DNA of 64,000 nt from Dorea formicigenerans (GTDB lineage Bacteria; Bacillota; Clostridia; Lachnospirales; Lachnospiraceae). The stretch covers positions 1,423,423 through 1,487,422 of the forward strand of contig NZ_CP102279.1 in the NCBI RefSeq assembly GCF_025150245.1, read 5' to 3'. Made by a program: the position numbers and the translations under genes. How positions within the stretch are numbered: the first letter of the stretch is position 1; the number at the start of each line of letters is the position of its first letter. The notes beneath the pieces were generated by a model. That model saw only the letters and a list, made by a program, of their open reading frames with translations. It did no database searches and was not told the origin of the DNA. This document shows, one piece after another, positions 15,559 through 23,699 of this stretch.

Positions 15559-16173
15559 ATGAGTATGAATTATCAAAAAGAATTAGACAAGTTATTGGAT
15601 ACACTGACAAAAGAAGGACGTGTTCCAAGGCTTCTGTTACACAGTTGCTGTGCTCCATGCAGCAGTTATGTGTTAGAGTATCTGAGCAATTATTTTGAAA
15701 TCACAGTGTTCTACTATAATCCGAATATTTATCCGGAGACAGAGTATACGAAGCGGATTCTGGAACAACAGAAACTGATCGATGATATGAATTTCAAATA
15801 TCCGGTCAGCTTTGTAGCGGGAGAATATGAGAAAGAGAAATTTTACGAGATGGCCAGGGGACTTGAGGAGGTCAAAGAAGGCGGCTCCCGGTGCATGAAA
15901 TGTTATGAGCTGCGTCTCAGAGAGACTGCAGAGATTGCAAAAGCAGGAGAATATGACTATTTTACAACCACGCTTAGCATCAGTCCACTGAAGAATGCAG
16001 CAAAGCTCAATGAAATCGGGCAGCGTCTGGCAAAAGAATATGGTGTGGAATATTTGATTTCAGATTTTAAGAAGAAAAATGGTTACAAGCGTTCCACAGA
16101 ACTGTCAAAAATTTATGGTTTGTACAGACAGGATTACTGTGGTTGTGAATTTTCTCAGAGACAACGAAAGTAA
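15559..16173 (+). CDS. queH: Epoxyqueuosine reductase QueH
   Basis: QueH performs the last step of queuosine biosynthesis, reducing epoxyqueuosine to queuosine in tRNA wobble positions. It is the non-cobalamin alternative to QueG. The 204 residues show the family cysteine pairs: HSCCAPCSSYV near residue 30, CMKCYELR near 115, and YCGCEFS at the C-terminus. These bind an iron-sulfur cluster and a second metal. YYNPNIYPETEY is also typical. ATG 15559 follows a weak AGGA site; ATG 15565 is an alternative. It has its own strong promoter. Confidence 0.93.
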   Translation: MSMNYQKELDKLLDTLTKEGRVPRLLLHSCCAPCSSYVLEYLSNYFEITVFYYNPNIYPETEYTKRILEQQKLIDDMNFKYPVSFVAGEYEKEKFYEMARGLEEVKEGGSRCMKCYELRLRETAEIAKAGEYDYFTTTLSISPLKNAAKLNEIGQRLAKEYGVEYLISDFKKKNGYKRSTELSKIYGLYRQDYCGCEFSQRQRK

Positions 16174-16180
16174 GACACTG

Positions 16181-16208
16181 TTGACTTTAGATAAAAATAT
16201 GGTACACT
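16181..16208 (+). promoter_or_regulatory. Probable promoter for argH
   Basis: TTGACT and TACACT are separated by 16 bases and lie 40 bases before the argH start. A GGAAAGGAAGAG ribosome site follows. Confidence 0.55.
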
Positions 16209-16248
16209 TTTATACAGTACAGTATTAAATGACGGAAAGGAAGAGATT

Positions 16249-17628
16249 ATGGCACAATTATGGGGAGGTCGTTTCACAAAAGAGACTGACCAGTTAGTAT
16301 ATAAGTTCAATGCATCTATCTCATTTGACCAGAGATTTTATGAGCAGGATATCAAAGGAAGTATGGCACATGTTACCATGCTTGCAAAGCAGGGAATCTT
16401 GACCGATGCAGAAAAAGAGACAATTATTACAGGACTTCAGGGGATTCTTGATGATGTGAAATCAGGAAAACTTGAGATTACTGATAAATATGAAGATATT
16501 CACAGTTTTGTTGAGGCAAACCTGATCGACCGTGTGGGAGATGCAGGTAAGAAGCTTCATACAGGACGAAGCAGAAATGATCAGGTTGCACTGGATATGA
16601 AGCTTTATATCCGTGATGAAGTGCAGGAGACAGATACATTGATCAAGGAGATGTTAGAGGCGATTCTTGGAATTATGGAGAATAACCTTGAGACATATAT
16701 GCCGGGATTCACACATTTACAGAAAGCACAGCCAATCACACTGGCTCATCACATGGGCGCGTATTTTGAGATGTTCAAAAGGGATCATGAGCGTATGAAA
16801 GACATTTATGCAAGGATGAATACATGTCCGCTTGGATCCGGAGCCCTTGCAGGAACGACTTACCCATTAGACCGTGCCTATACAGCAAAGCTTCTTGGAT
16901 TTGACGGACCAACTATGAACAGTATGGATGGTGTTTCTGACAGAGATTATCTGATTGAGTATTTGTCAGCGCTTTCCATGATTATGATGCATCTGAGCCG
17001 TTTCTCAGAGGAAGTGATCATCTGGAATTCTAATGAATATAAGTTTGTTGAGATTGATGATGCTTATAGTACCGGAAGCAGTATTATGCCGCAGAAGAAG
17101 AATCCGGATATTGCAGAGCTTGTAAGAGGTAAGACTGGACGTGTCTATGCTGCACTGACCGGACTTCTTGTTACAATGAAAGGAATTCCGCTTGCATACA
17201 ACAAAGATATGCAGGAAGATAAAGAACTTCCATTTGATGCAATCGATACAACAAAAGGATGCTTACAGTTATTTGCAGGCATGCTTCGTACGATGACATT
17301 TAAGAATGACCGCATGGAAGAGAGTGCAAAGCACGGATTTACAAATGCGACAGATGCAGCGGATTATCTTGTGAATCACGGAGTTCCGTTCAGAGACGCA
17401 CACGGAATTGTTGGACAGCTCGTGTTACTTTGTCTGGATAAGAAGATTCCGTTGGATGATCTTCCACTTGAGGAGTATAAGAAGATTTCACCTGTATTCG
17501 AGGAAGATATCTATGAAGCAATCAGTTTAAAGACATGTGTAGAGAAACGTAATACAACTGGTGCACCGGGTGTGAAACCGATGCAGGAAGCAGTGGATAG
17601 TTATAAAAAATATATGGAAGAGTACTAG
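16249..17628 (+). CDS. argH: Argininosuccinate lyase
   Basis: ArgH splits argininosuccinate into arginine and fumarate, the last step of arginine synthesis. The 459 residues match the family length. Visible motifs include QLWGGRF at the start, HTGRSRNDQVALD (about 105-117), the fumarase-superfamily signature GSSIMPQKKNPD with the flexible active-site Ser loop, and KGIPLAYNKDMQEDKE. The usual partner argG is not adjacent; the gene is instead followed 16 bases later by asd, so they may be co-transcribed. GGAAAGGAAGAG precedes the ATG. No arginine operator is evident. Confidence 0.97.
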   Translation: MAQLWGGRFTKETDQLVYKFNASISFDQRFYEQDIKGSMAHVTMLAKQGILTDAEKETIITGLQGILDDVKSGKLEITDKYEDIHSFVEANLIDRVGDAGKKLHTGRSRNDQVALDMKLYIRDEVQETDTLIKEMLEAILGIMENNLETYMPGFTHLQKAQPITLAHHMGAYFEMFKRDHERMKDIYARMNTCPLGSGALAGTTYPLDRAYTAKLLGFDGPTMNSMDGVSDRDYLIEYLSALSMIMMHLSRFSEEVIIWNSNEYKFVEIDDAYSTGSSIMPQKKNPDIAELVRGKTGRVYAALTGLLVTMKGIPLAYNKDMQEDKELPFDAIDTTKGCLQLFAGMLRTMTFKNDRMEESAKHGFTNATDAADYLVNHGVPFRDAHGIVGQLVLLCLDKKIPLDDLPLEEYKKISPVFEEDIYEAISLKTCVEKRNTTGAPGVKPMQEAVDSYKKYMEEY

Positions 17629-17644
17629 AAGGGAGACATACGAG

Positions 17645-18730
17645 ATGGATCAGAAATTAAGAGTCGGAATATTAGGAGCAACAGGAATGGTTGGACAGCG
17701 CTTTATTGCACTTCTGGAGAACCATCCATGGTTCGAGGTTGTAACAGTTGCAGCCAGCCCGAGATCAGCAGGCAAGACATATGAAGAAGCAATCGGAGAC
17801 CGCTGGAAAATGGATACACCGATGCCGGAAGGAGTTAAGAAACTGATCGTTGCGAATGTTAACGAAGTCGAGAAAGTAGCTTCTTCTGTAGACTTTGTAT
17901 TTAGTGCAGTTGATATGACAAAAGACGAGATTCGCGCAATCGAGGAAGCGTATGCGAAGACAGAGACACCGGTTGTCTCCAATAATAGTGCACACCGCTG
18001 GACAAAAGATGTTCCGATGGTAGTGCCGGAGATTAACTCAGACCACTTTGAGTTGATCAATGATCAGAGAAAACGTCTTGGAACAACTCGCGGATTTATT
18101 GCAGTAAAACCAAACTGCTCTATCCAGAGTTACACACCTTGCCTTGCAGCATGGAAAGAGTTCGGACCAAAAGAAGTTGTTGCTACAACATATCAGGCAA
18201 TTTCCGGAGCAGGTAAAACATTCAAAGAGTGGCCGGAGATGGTAGAGAATATTATTCCATACATCGGTGGAGAGGAAGAAAAGAGCGAGCAGGAGCCGCT
18301 TCGTGTTCTTGGAACATATGAGAACGGACAGATCACACTTGCAGATGCTCCGAAGATTACATGCCAGTGTCTGCGTGTGCCGGTTCTGAACGGACATACA
18401 GCCGCAGTATTTATCAACTTTGAGAAGAAACCTACAAAAGAGCAGCTTATTGAGAAACTGGAAAGCTTCAAAGGATTTCCGCAGGAGGCAGGACTTCCAA
18501 GTGCACCAAAGCAGTTTGTCCGCTACATGGAAGAGGATAACCGTCCACAGGTAAGATTAGACGTAGACTATGAGAACGGAATGGGTGTATCCATCGGACG
18601 TCTCAGAGAAGATTCTATGTTCGACTTTAAGTTCGTAGGACTTTCACACAATACAGTCCGCGGAGCAGCAGGCGGTGCCGTGCTTTGTGCAGAAGCTCTG
18701 ACAGCAAAAGGATATATTCAGGCAAAATAA
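17645..18730 (+). CDS. asd: Aspartate-semialdehyde dehydrogenase
   Basis: Asd reduces aspartyl phosphate to aspartate semialdehyde with NADPH, feeding lysine, threonine and methionine synthesis. The 361-residue protein has the nucleotide fold GILGATGMVGQRF near residue 8, the active Cys in VKPNCSIQSY, and AISGAGKTF with the substrate-binding region. The pattern resembles the archaeal/fungal subfamily rather than the E. coli one. A GGGAG site precedes the start. It is followed 21 bases later by a GntR-family regulator, which more likely controls the downstream catabolic cluster. Confidence 0.95.
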   Translation: MDQKLRVGILGATGMVGQRFIALLENHPWFEVVTVAASPRSAGKTYEEAIGDRWKMDTPMPEGVKKLIVANVNEVEKVASSVDFVFSAVDMTKDEIRAIEEAYAKTETPVVSNNSAHRWTKDVPMVVPEINSDHFELINDQRKRLGTTRGFIAVKPNCSIQSYTPCLAAWKEFGPKEVVATTYQAISGAGKTFKEWPEMVENIIPYIGGEEEKSEQEPLRVLGTYENGQITLADAPKITCQCLRVPVLNGHTAAVFINFEKKPTKEQLIEKLESFKGFPQEAGLPSAPKQFVRYMEEDNRPQVRLDVDYENGMGVSIGRLREDSMFDFKFVGLSHNTVRGAAGGAVLCAEALTAKGYIQAK

Positions 18731-18751
18731 TCACAGAGGGGATATGAATAC

Positions 18752-19447
18752 ATGGCAAAACAGGGAGGTCAGACTCCACTTTACGAACAAGTGGTCAAGA
18801 TGGTCAAAGATCAGATTGTATCCGGGGTTTATACAAAGGGAGATCTGTTGCCAAGTGAAAAAGAAATGATTGATAATTTTGGGGTCAGTCGAATCACCGT
18901 CCGGAAAGCATTATCGATTCTGTCTGATATGGGTTATATCCGAACAGAAAAAGGGCGGGGGAGCGAAGTGATTCTAGATGTAGAAGACTTGCTGTCACGT
19001 GGAAAATTTTCAGAAGAGATGACTGCATATCGCAGACTATGCATGGAAGCAACACAGGTTCGGATTTTGTTAGAGCCGGAGATCGCAAGACAGGTTGCGA
19101 TAAAGGCGACAGACGAGCAGCTTGCATCTCTTCGCATCTGGGAGAATCATATTCGGATGAAAAATCCAACGAATGAATTTCATTTGGCACTTGCAGAAAT
19201 ACTGGGTAATCAGGAACTTGTAGAAATGTTGCAACAGTTGATCGAGGTGGAGGAGTCAAAAGCGCCCAAAGATATGGTGTTGCCAGAACAACAGGAAAAG
19301 GTTGCACAGACATTAAGTTTACAACATCAGAAGATTTTGAGAGCAATCGAGGCGAGAGATGCTGAGTTCGCATATTTTTACATGAAAGAACATGAAAAAT
19401 ATGCAGAACAGATGTATGAAGATTATTTCAGACGTGTTATGGCGTAA
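18752..19447 (+). CDS. FadR-subfamily GntR transcriptional regulator
   Basis: A 231-residue repressor or activator. The N-terminal winged helix (LYEQVVKMVKDQIVSGVYTKG, then LPSEKEM and VSRITVRKALSIL) binds DNA. The C-terminal helical FCD domain (about 85-225) binds a small carboxylate or amino-acid effector. GGGG precedes the ATG. It sits directly upstream of a C-S lyase, a permease and oxidoreductase genes, and is separated from them by a large hairpin and a separate promoter, so it is a good candidate for their control. Operators are not identified. Confidence 0.88.
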   Translation: MAKQGGQTPLYEQVVKMVKDQIVSGVYTKGDLLPSEKEMIDNFGVSRITVRKALSILSDMGYIRTEKGRGSEVILDVEDLLSRGKFSEEMTAYRRLCMEATQVRILLEPEIARQVAIKATDEQLASLRIWENHIRMKNPTNEFHLALAEILGNQELVEMLQQLIEVEESKAPKDMVLPEQQEKVAQTLSLQHQKILRAIEARDAEFAYFYMKEHEKYAEQMYEDYFRRVMA

Positions 19448-19529
19448 TATATGTTAGAATTTAGATTAGATAGAACCATCTGGATATAATATAGCAAATT
19501 GTATTCATAAAAGTTAAAAGTCATAAAAG

Positions 19530-19575
19530 GATAACAAGAAAGGAAGTATAGAGATATACTTCCTTTCTTGTTATC
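19530..19575 (+). terminator. 21-bp perfect hairpin with GAGA loop
   Basis: A perfect 21-base stem (19530-19550 with 19555-19575) closed by GAGA, lying 82 bases after the regulator gene. There is no pure T tract after it, though its 3' arm is pyrimidine-rich, so it may act as a terminator or an RNA-stability element. The 3' arm (19559-19572) is exactly complementary to the downstream gene's ribosome site. Confidence 0.6.
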
Positions 19576-19709
19576 TAATTCTATAGATAGACATAACAAC
19601 ATGAAAATATTTATAGAAGATGTTCGTTAATATTTTGTGCAATACTGTCAAAAAAACGGCGAAGTTATTATGCGATAATACAGAAAAACGAGAAATGTTA
19701 TTTACATAA

Positions 19710-19738
19710 TTGATTAAACAGGGAAGATATGTTATGAT
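19710..19738 (+). promoter_or_regulatory. Promoter for the C-S lyase operon
   Basis: TTGATT and TATGAT are separated by 17 bases; transcription would begin near 19745, after the 21-bp hairpin and just before the ribosome site. Confidence 0.7.
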
Positions 19739-19784
19739 ATATAACAAGTTAGAAGTGCAACAAGAAAGGAAGGTCAAGGGAAAT

Positions 19785-20954
19785 ATGTATGATTTTGACA
19801 AAGTAGTTGACCGCAGAGGTACAAGTAGTATTAAGTGGAATGTACAATGGGATTTTGGTCAAAAAGACGGATTGCTTCCATTCTGGATCGCAGATACGGA
19901 CTTCGCATCTGAGCCGAAGATTCTTGAGGCAATGAAAAAAAGATGTGATCATCCGATTTTTGGTTATGCGGATCCATGGGATAGTGTGTATGATGCTATC
20001 CAGGGATGGTGGGATCGTAGACATGGATTCCACGCAGAAAAAGACTGGATGTTCATCAGCAGTGGTGTGGTAACCAATATTTACTTTAATATGCAGATGC
20101 TTGTTCCAAAAGGAGGGAAAATTCTTGCATTCACACCTGTATACGATCCATTCTTTGCAGCAATTGAAAACAGTGGACATGAATTAGTAGCATGTCCAAT
20201 GGATCGGGTTGATAATTACTTTACTATCAACTATGAAAGATTCGAGGATGAATTAAAGAATGGTGTAAAAGCGGTTATGTTCTGCAACCCACATAATCCG
20301 GTCGGACGTGTGTGGACAGAGGAAGAGCTCCGTAAGCTTGTTGAATTGTGTGTGAAATATGACGTATATCTTCTAAGTGATGAAGTACATGCAGACTATG
20401 CTTTGACACGCAACTATACAACGCTTGGAAAGTTCCCGGAGATTTATGACAAACTGATTATTTACACAGCAATCAGTAAGTCATTTAACATGGCAGGTCT
20501 TGTATCTTCTTGTCTGATTATTCCAAATGTGGAATTAAAGAAACAGGTAGTTGCAGATTTTGAGTCTCGTTGGATGTTCGGACCATGTGACCTTGCATTT
20601 ACAGCAATGGAAGCGGCTTATACATACGGTGACACATGGATGGATGAGGCACGCGCATATGTAAAAGCAAATGCAGATGCCACAGAGAAATTCATTGCAG
20701 AGAGAATGCCAAAAGTTCAGGTTACAAAGTATGAAGGAACATTCCTGATGTGGCTGGATATGAATTGTTATGGTCTGACAAGCGAAAAGATTACAGAGAT
20801 TCTTGCAAAAGAATATGGGGTAGCGCTCGGAGACGGCAGCCACTATGGAAAAGATGCAGAAGGATTTATGAGATTTAACATTGGTTGTGCAAGAGAGACT
20901 TTGATGAAAGGTCTGGAACTGATGGCAGCAATGTATGATAAGTATGTGAAATAG
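19785..20954 (+). CDS. MalY/PatB-type PLP-dependent C-S lyase
   Basis: A fold-type I PLP enzyme of the MalY/PatB family, which cleaves C-S bonds of cystathionine, cysteine or cysteine conjugates to give a thiol, pyruvate and ammonia through 2-aminoacrylate. ATG 19785 (389 residues) is chosen for GGAAGG 12 bases before; the in-frame ATG further upstream is poorly supported. Visible features: FDKVVDRRGTSSIKWN, LPFWIADTDF near the N-terminus, NPHNPVGRVW, SDEVHADY, and the PLP Lys in SKSFNMAGL. The next gene, an APC permease, follows after 16 bases. The family tolerates varied substrates, so cystathionine is only one option. Confidence 0.88.
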   Translation: MYDFDKVVDRRGTSSIKWNVQWDFGQKDGLLPFWIADTDFASEPKILEAMKKRCDHPIFGYADPWDSVYDAIQGWWDRRHGFHAEKDWMFISSGVVTNIYFNMQMLVPKGGKILAFTPVYDPFFAAIENSGHELVACPMDRVDNYFTINYERFEDELKNGVKAVMFCNPHNPVGRVWTEEELRKLVELCVKYDVYLLSDEVHADYALTRNYTTLGKFPEIYDKLIIYTAISKSFNMAGLVSSCLIIPNVELKKQVVADFESRWMFGPCDLAFTAMEAAYTYGDTWMDEARAYVKANADATEKFIAERMPKVQVTKYEGTFLMWLDMNCYGLTSEKITEILAKEYGVALGDGSHYGKDAEGFMRFNIGCARETLMKGLELMAAMYDKYVK

Positions 20955-20970
20955 GAATGAGGAGAACATT

Positions 20971-22296
20971 ATGGGTGAAGAGAAGAAACAGGGAGAACTG
21001 AAAAAAGTTCTTGGCCTTGGGGATTTGATGGGAATCGGTATCGGACAGATCATCGGTTCAGGTATTATGTCACTGACAGGTATTTGCATTGCGCTGACAG
21101 GTGCAGGAACACCATTTGCTTTCCTGACAGCAGCACTTCTTGTTTTGTGTCCAAACATGGTTCTGGCTGTTCTTGGAGCAGCAGTACCGGCGACAGGTGG
21201 CATGTATACATATGTACGTGATTACATAGGAAGAAAGACTGGATTCTTTTATCTGGCACTTCTGGTAGCAGGACAACTAGTCCTTGCAATGTTTGCGATT
21301 ACGTTCGCAGTTTACATGCATGATCTGCTTCCGGGAACAAATCAGACAGTTGTAGCATTTGTACTTTTAACAGTTTGCTTTATTATGAACATCCTTGGTG
21401 TTGAGATGGCTGCAAAACTTCAGAACATCCTCGTTATTGTTCTGGTAGCTGCAATGGCATTATTCATTATCTTTGGGTTGCCAAAGGTTGACTGGTCAGC
21501 ATTTGACAGCATCGATAAAATTATGCCAAACGGATTTATTAACTTTATGACAGGTGCGAGCTTGCTTACATTTGCCACAGGTGGAGCGGAGTTCTTAAGT
21601 GAGCTTGGCGGAGAGATGAAGAATCCTGGACGTGATCTTCCGAGAGCGATGATCGGCTGTACAGTAGTAGTAGCTGTTATCTATGCATTTATCGGAGTTG
21701 TCGCAGCAGGAGTCCTTCCGGTTGACCAGATTGCAGGCGAAAGCTTATCACTTGTAGCAAAAGAGATTTTCCCGAAAGGATTGTATGTATTTTTCGTTGT
21801 TGGTGGAGGAATGTTTGCAGTAGCATCTACACTGAATGCAAGTTTTACTTGGGTAACAAAAGGTCTTCTTGTTGCAGCTGAGGAAGGCTGGCTTCCAAAG
21901 AAAGCGGCATATGTTGGAAAAAGGGGAACACCGGTTGTACTGCTTACAGTATTTTACATTATTGGTGCAATTCCGATTCTTACAGGCATGAGCCTTGAGA
22001 CAATTTCAAGACTTGGTAATGGTCTGAGCCTGATTTATGTATTATTCCCAATTGCTACAGGATATCTGATTTATAAGAAAAATCCAGAAGCTATGGCAAA
22101 ATCACCATTCAAAGTTGGAAAAGTTCCACTTTATATCTTTACAACAATAGGTCTGATTGGATATGTAATTGCAGCTGCTTTGAACTTTGCTGATATTCAG
22201 AACGCATGGCAGATGATCGTTGTATTCTTTGCAATCGTAATTATCTATGCGTTTGTAAGAGAAAAGAAAGTAAAAGAAATTGTTGGAGAAAAATAA
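20971..22296 (+). CDS. APC-superfamily amino acid permease
   Basis: A 441-residue membrane transporter with about twelve spans. The N-terminal IGIGQIIGSGIMSLTG is the APC substrate-binding helix with its Gly-rich break, followed by the typical TGGMYTYVRDY. GAEFLSELGGEMKNPGRDLPRA is the family loop after span 6. A clear GAGGAG site precedes the ATG. Adjacent to the C-S lyase, it probably brings in that enzyme's amino-acid substrate; exchange against a product is also possible. Two inverted repeats follow the stop, partly separating it from the flavoprotein gene. Confidence 0.9.
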   Translation: MGEEKKQGELKKVLGLGDLMGIGIGQIIGSGIMSLTGICIALTGAGTPFAFLTAALLVLCPNMVLAVLGAAVPATGGMYTYVRDYIGRKTGFFYLALLVAGQLVLAMFAITFAVYMHDLLPGTNQTVVAFVLLTVCFIMNILGVEMAAKLQNILVIVLVAAMALFIIFGLPKVDWSAFDSIDKIMPNGFINFMTGASLLTFATGGAEFLSELGGEMKNPGRDLPRAMIGCTVVVAVIYAFIGVVAAGVLPVDQIAGESLSLVAKEIFPKGLYVFFVVGGGMFAVASTLNASFTWVTKGLLVAAEEGWLPKKAAYVGKRGTPVVLLTVFYIIGAIPILTGMSLETISRLGNGLSLIYVLFPIATGYLIYKKNPEAMAKSPFKVGKVPLYIFTTIGLIGYVIAAALNFADIQNAWQMIVVFFAIVIIYAFVREKKVKEIVGEK

Positions 22297-22310
22297 AAAC
22301 AATGCCGGAA

Positions 22311-22335
22311 ATCATAAATGTGGCACATTTATGAT
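22311..22335. promoter_or_regulatory. 12-bp perfect palindrome with one-base centre
   Basis: ATCATAAATGTG and CACATTTATGAT flank a single G. This is too tight for the full RNA hairpin but ideal for a dimeric DNA-binding protein. It begins 15 bases after the permease stop and lies about 85 bases before the flavoprotein start. Confidence 0.5.
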
Positions 22336-22339
22336 GGTG

Positions 22340-22365
22340 GAAGGGATGCCAGAAAGCATCCCTTC
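22340..22365 (+). terminator. 10-bp hairpin after the permease gene
   Basis: GAAGGGATGC pairs with GCATCCCTTC around a six-base loop. The following TTGTGG is a poor T tract, so it may be a leaky terminator or a processing element between the permease and oxidoreductase genes. Confidence 0.55.
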
Positions 22366-22418
22366 TTGTGGCAGAAAAGTACCTTATGCCTAAAAAAGCA
22401 CAATAAGGAGAAATTTAG

Positions 22419-23699
22419 ATGGAACGTTTTGCGATTGTTGGGTTTGGCTGTGCCGGATATCATGCCCTTGCCCAGATTCGGGAGAATGGCTGCGCAGCTC
22501 ATATAGATGTCTACAGTGATACCGATATGCCTCCGTACAATCCGATGCTGACTACTTATTATGTGGCTGGCAGACTTCCGTACGAAGGCTTGTTCCCGTT
22601 TGGAACACTGGAAGAGATTAGAAAAAAATATCAGGCTGATTTCATCACACAGGTGAGAGTAAAACAGATTCTGGCAAAAGAAAAAATCATTATTACAGAA
22701 GATGGCAAAGAGCAGAAATATGACAAGATTCTTGTCAGTACCGGTGCAACAGCGTTTGTTCCAGGTTCTTTTGCAACACTAAAAGATGCAAACTGTATGA
22801 GAACTGTAGAAGATGCGAAAAGTTTGAGGGAAAAACTGGAAAAGAAAGACTACAAGGATGCGGTAGTAGTCGGAGCGTCCATGGTAGGAATTAAAGTGGC
22901 AGAACTTCTTTATCACAGAGGCATTCATGTGACGCTGGCAGACATGGCACCACATATTTTTGCACTTGCAGCATATCCAAAAGTTTCAGAGATAATTGAG
23001 AAGAGACTTGCAGATATAGGAATTGATATGGCTTTCGGACAGGCAATTACGAAGGCGGATGAACATACGGATGAAGAAGGAAATGTGACAGGATATACGG
23101 TATATCTTGGAGACGGAAGTAAGATTGAGACAGATCTTCTGATTTTGAATATCGGTACAAGAGCAGCAACAGGTATTTTGAATCCAGAAGAAGTTACAAT
23201 TGAACGTGGAATCATCGTAAATGAAAAAATGGAAACAAGTGTTCCAGGCATTTATGCAGCAGGAGACTGCTGTCAGGGAAATAATTTACAGTCCGGACAG
23301 ACGATGATCATCGGTCTCTGGGCAAATGCAGGAGTTCAGGGGAGAGTTGCCGGAAACAATATATCTGGCAAGTCAGCTCAGACAGACGGGAATATTTTAC
23401 ATAACATTACACATTTCCTGGACATGGATTTTATTGGACTTGGAGATAACCGCCTGACTGGTGAGGTCTATGAATATGTGAATCCCGGCAAGGGATTCTA
23501 CTTACAGGCTGTCATAGATAATGGCAGACCGGTCGGGTTTAATATATTAGATAATTATGGAATTTCCGGAGTGCTAAAGGCACATTTGATCCGGATTCTG
23601 CGAGGAGAACCTTGCAGATTTACACCGGAGCAAAAAGGACAGCTCTTACATTTCGGAATCGAAGAGTATTTTATTGAGTATTTGGAGGCAGCACTATGA
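22419..23699 (+). CDS. FAD-dependent NAD(P)H oxidoreductase
   Basis: A 426-residue class I pyridine-nucleotide flavoprotein. The FAD-binding IVGFGCAGYHA begins at residue 6, the NAD(P)-binding VVVGASMVGIKVAELL lies near 148, and the second FAD motif GIYAAGDCCQG near 280. The N-terminal third resembles NirB and rubredoxin/ferredoxin reductases. No redox-active CxxxxC is seen. It overlaps the molybdoenzyme gene by four bases, so it is probably the NAD(P)H dehydrogenase module feeding electrons to it through the ferredoxin subunit. Substrate unknown. Confidence 0.87.
   Translation: MERFAIVGFGCAGYHALAQIRENGCAAHIDVYSDTDMPPYNPMLTTYYVAGRLPYEGLFPFGTLEEIRKKYQADFITQVRVKQILAKEKIIITEDGKEQKYDKILVSTGATAFVPGSFATLKDANCMRTVEDAKSLREKLEKKDYKDAVVVGASMVGIKVAELLYHRGIHVTLADMAPHIFALAAYPKVSEIIEKRLADIGIDMAFGQAITKADEHTDEEGNVTGYTVYLGDGSKIETDLLILNIGTRAATGILNPEEVTIERGIIVNEKMETSVPGIYAAGDCCQGNNLQSGQTMIIGLWANAGVQGRVAGNNISGKSAQTDGNILHNITHFLDMDFIGLGDNRLTGEVYEYVNPGKGFYLQAVIDNGRPVGFNILDNYGISGVLKAHLIRILRGEPCRFTPEQKGQLLHFGIEEYFIEYLEAAL

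Larger units (their letters stand above)
19448..19784 (+). other. Intergenic region between regulator and C-S lyase
   Basis: These 337 bases hold no gene. They contain the 21-bp hairpin at 19530-19575 and the promoter at 19710-19738. The 14-base sequence AACAAGAAAGGAAG occurs both in the hairpin's 5' arm (19533-19546) and at the ribosome site of the next gene (19759-19772). Confidence 0.8.
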
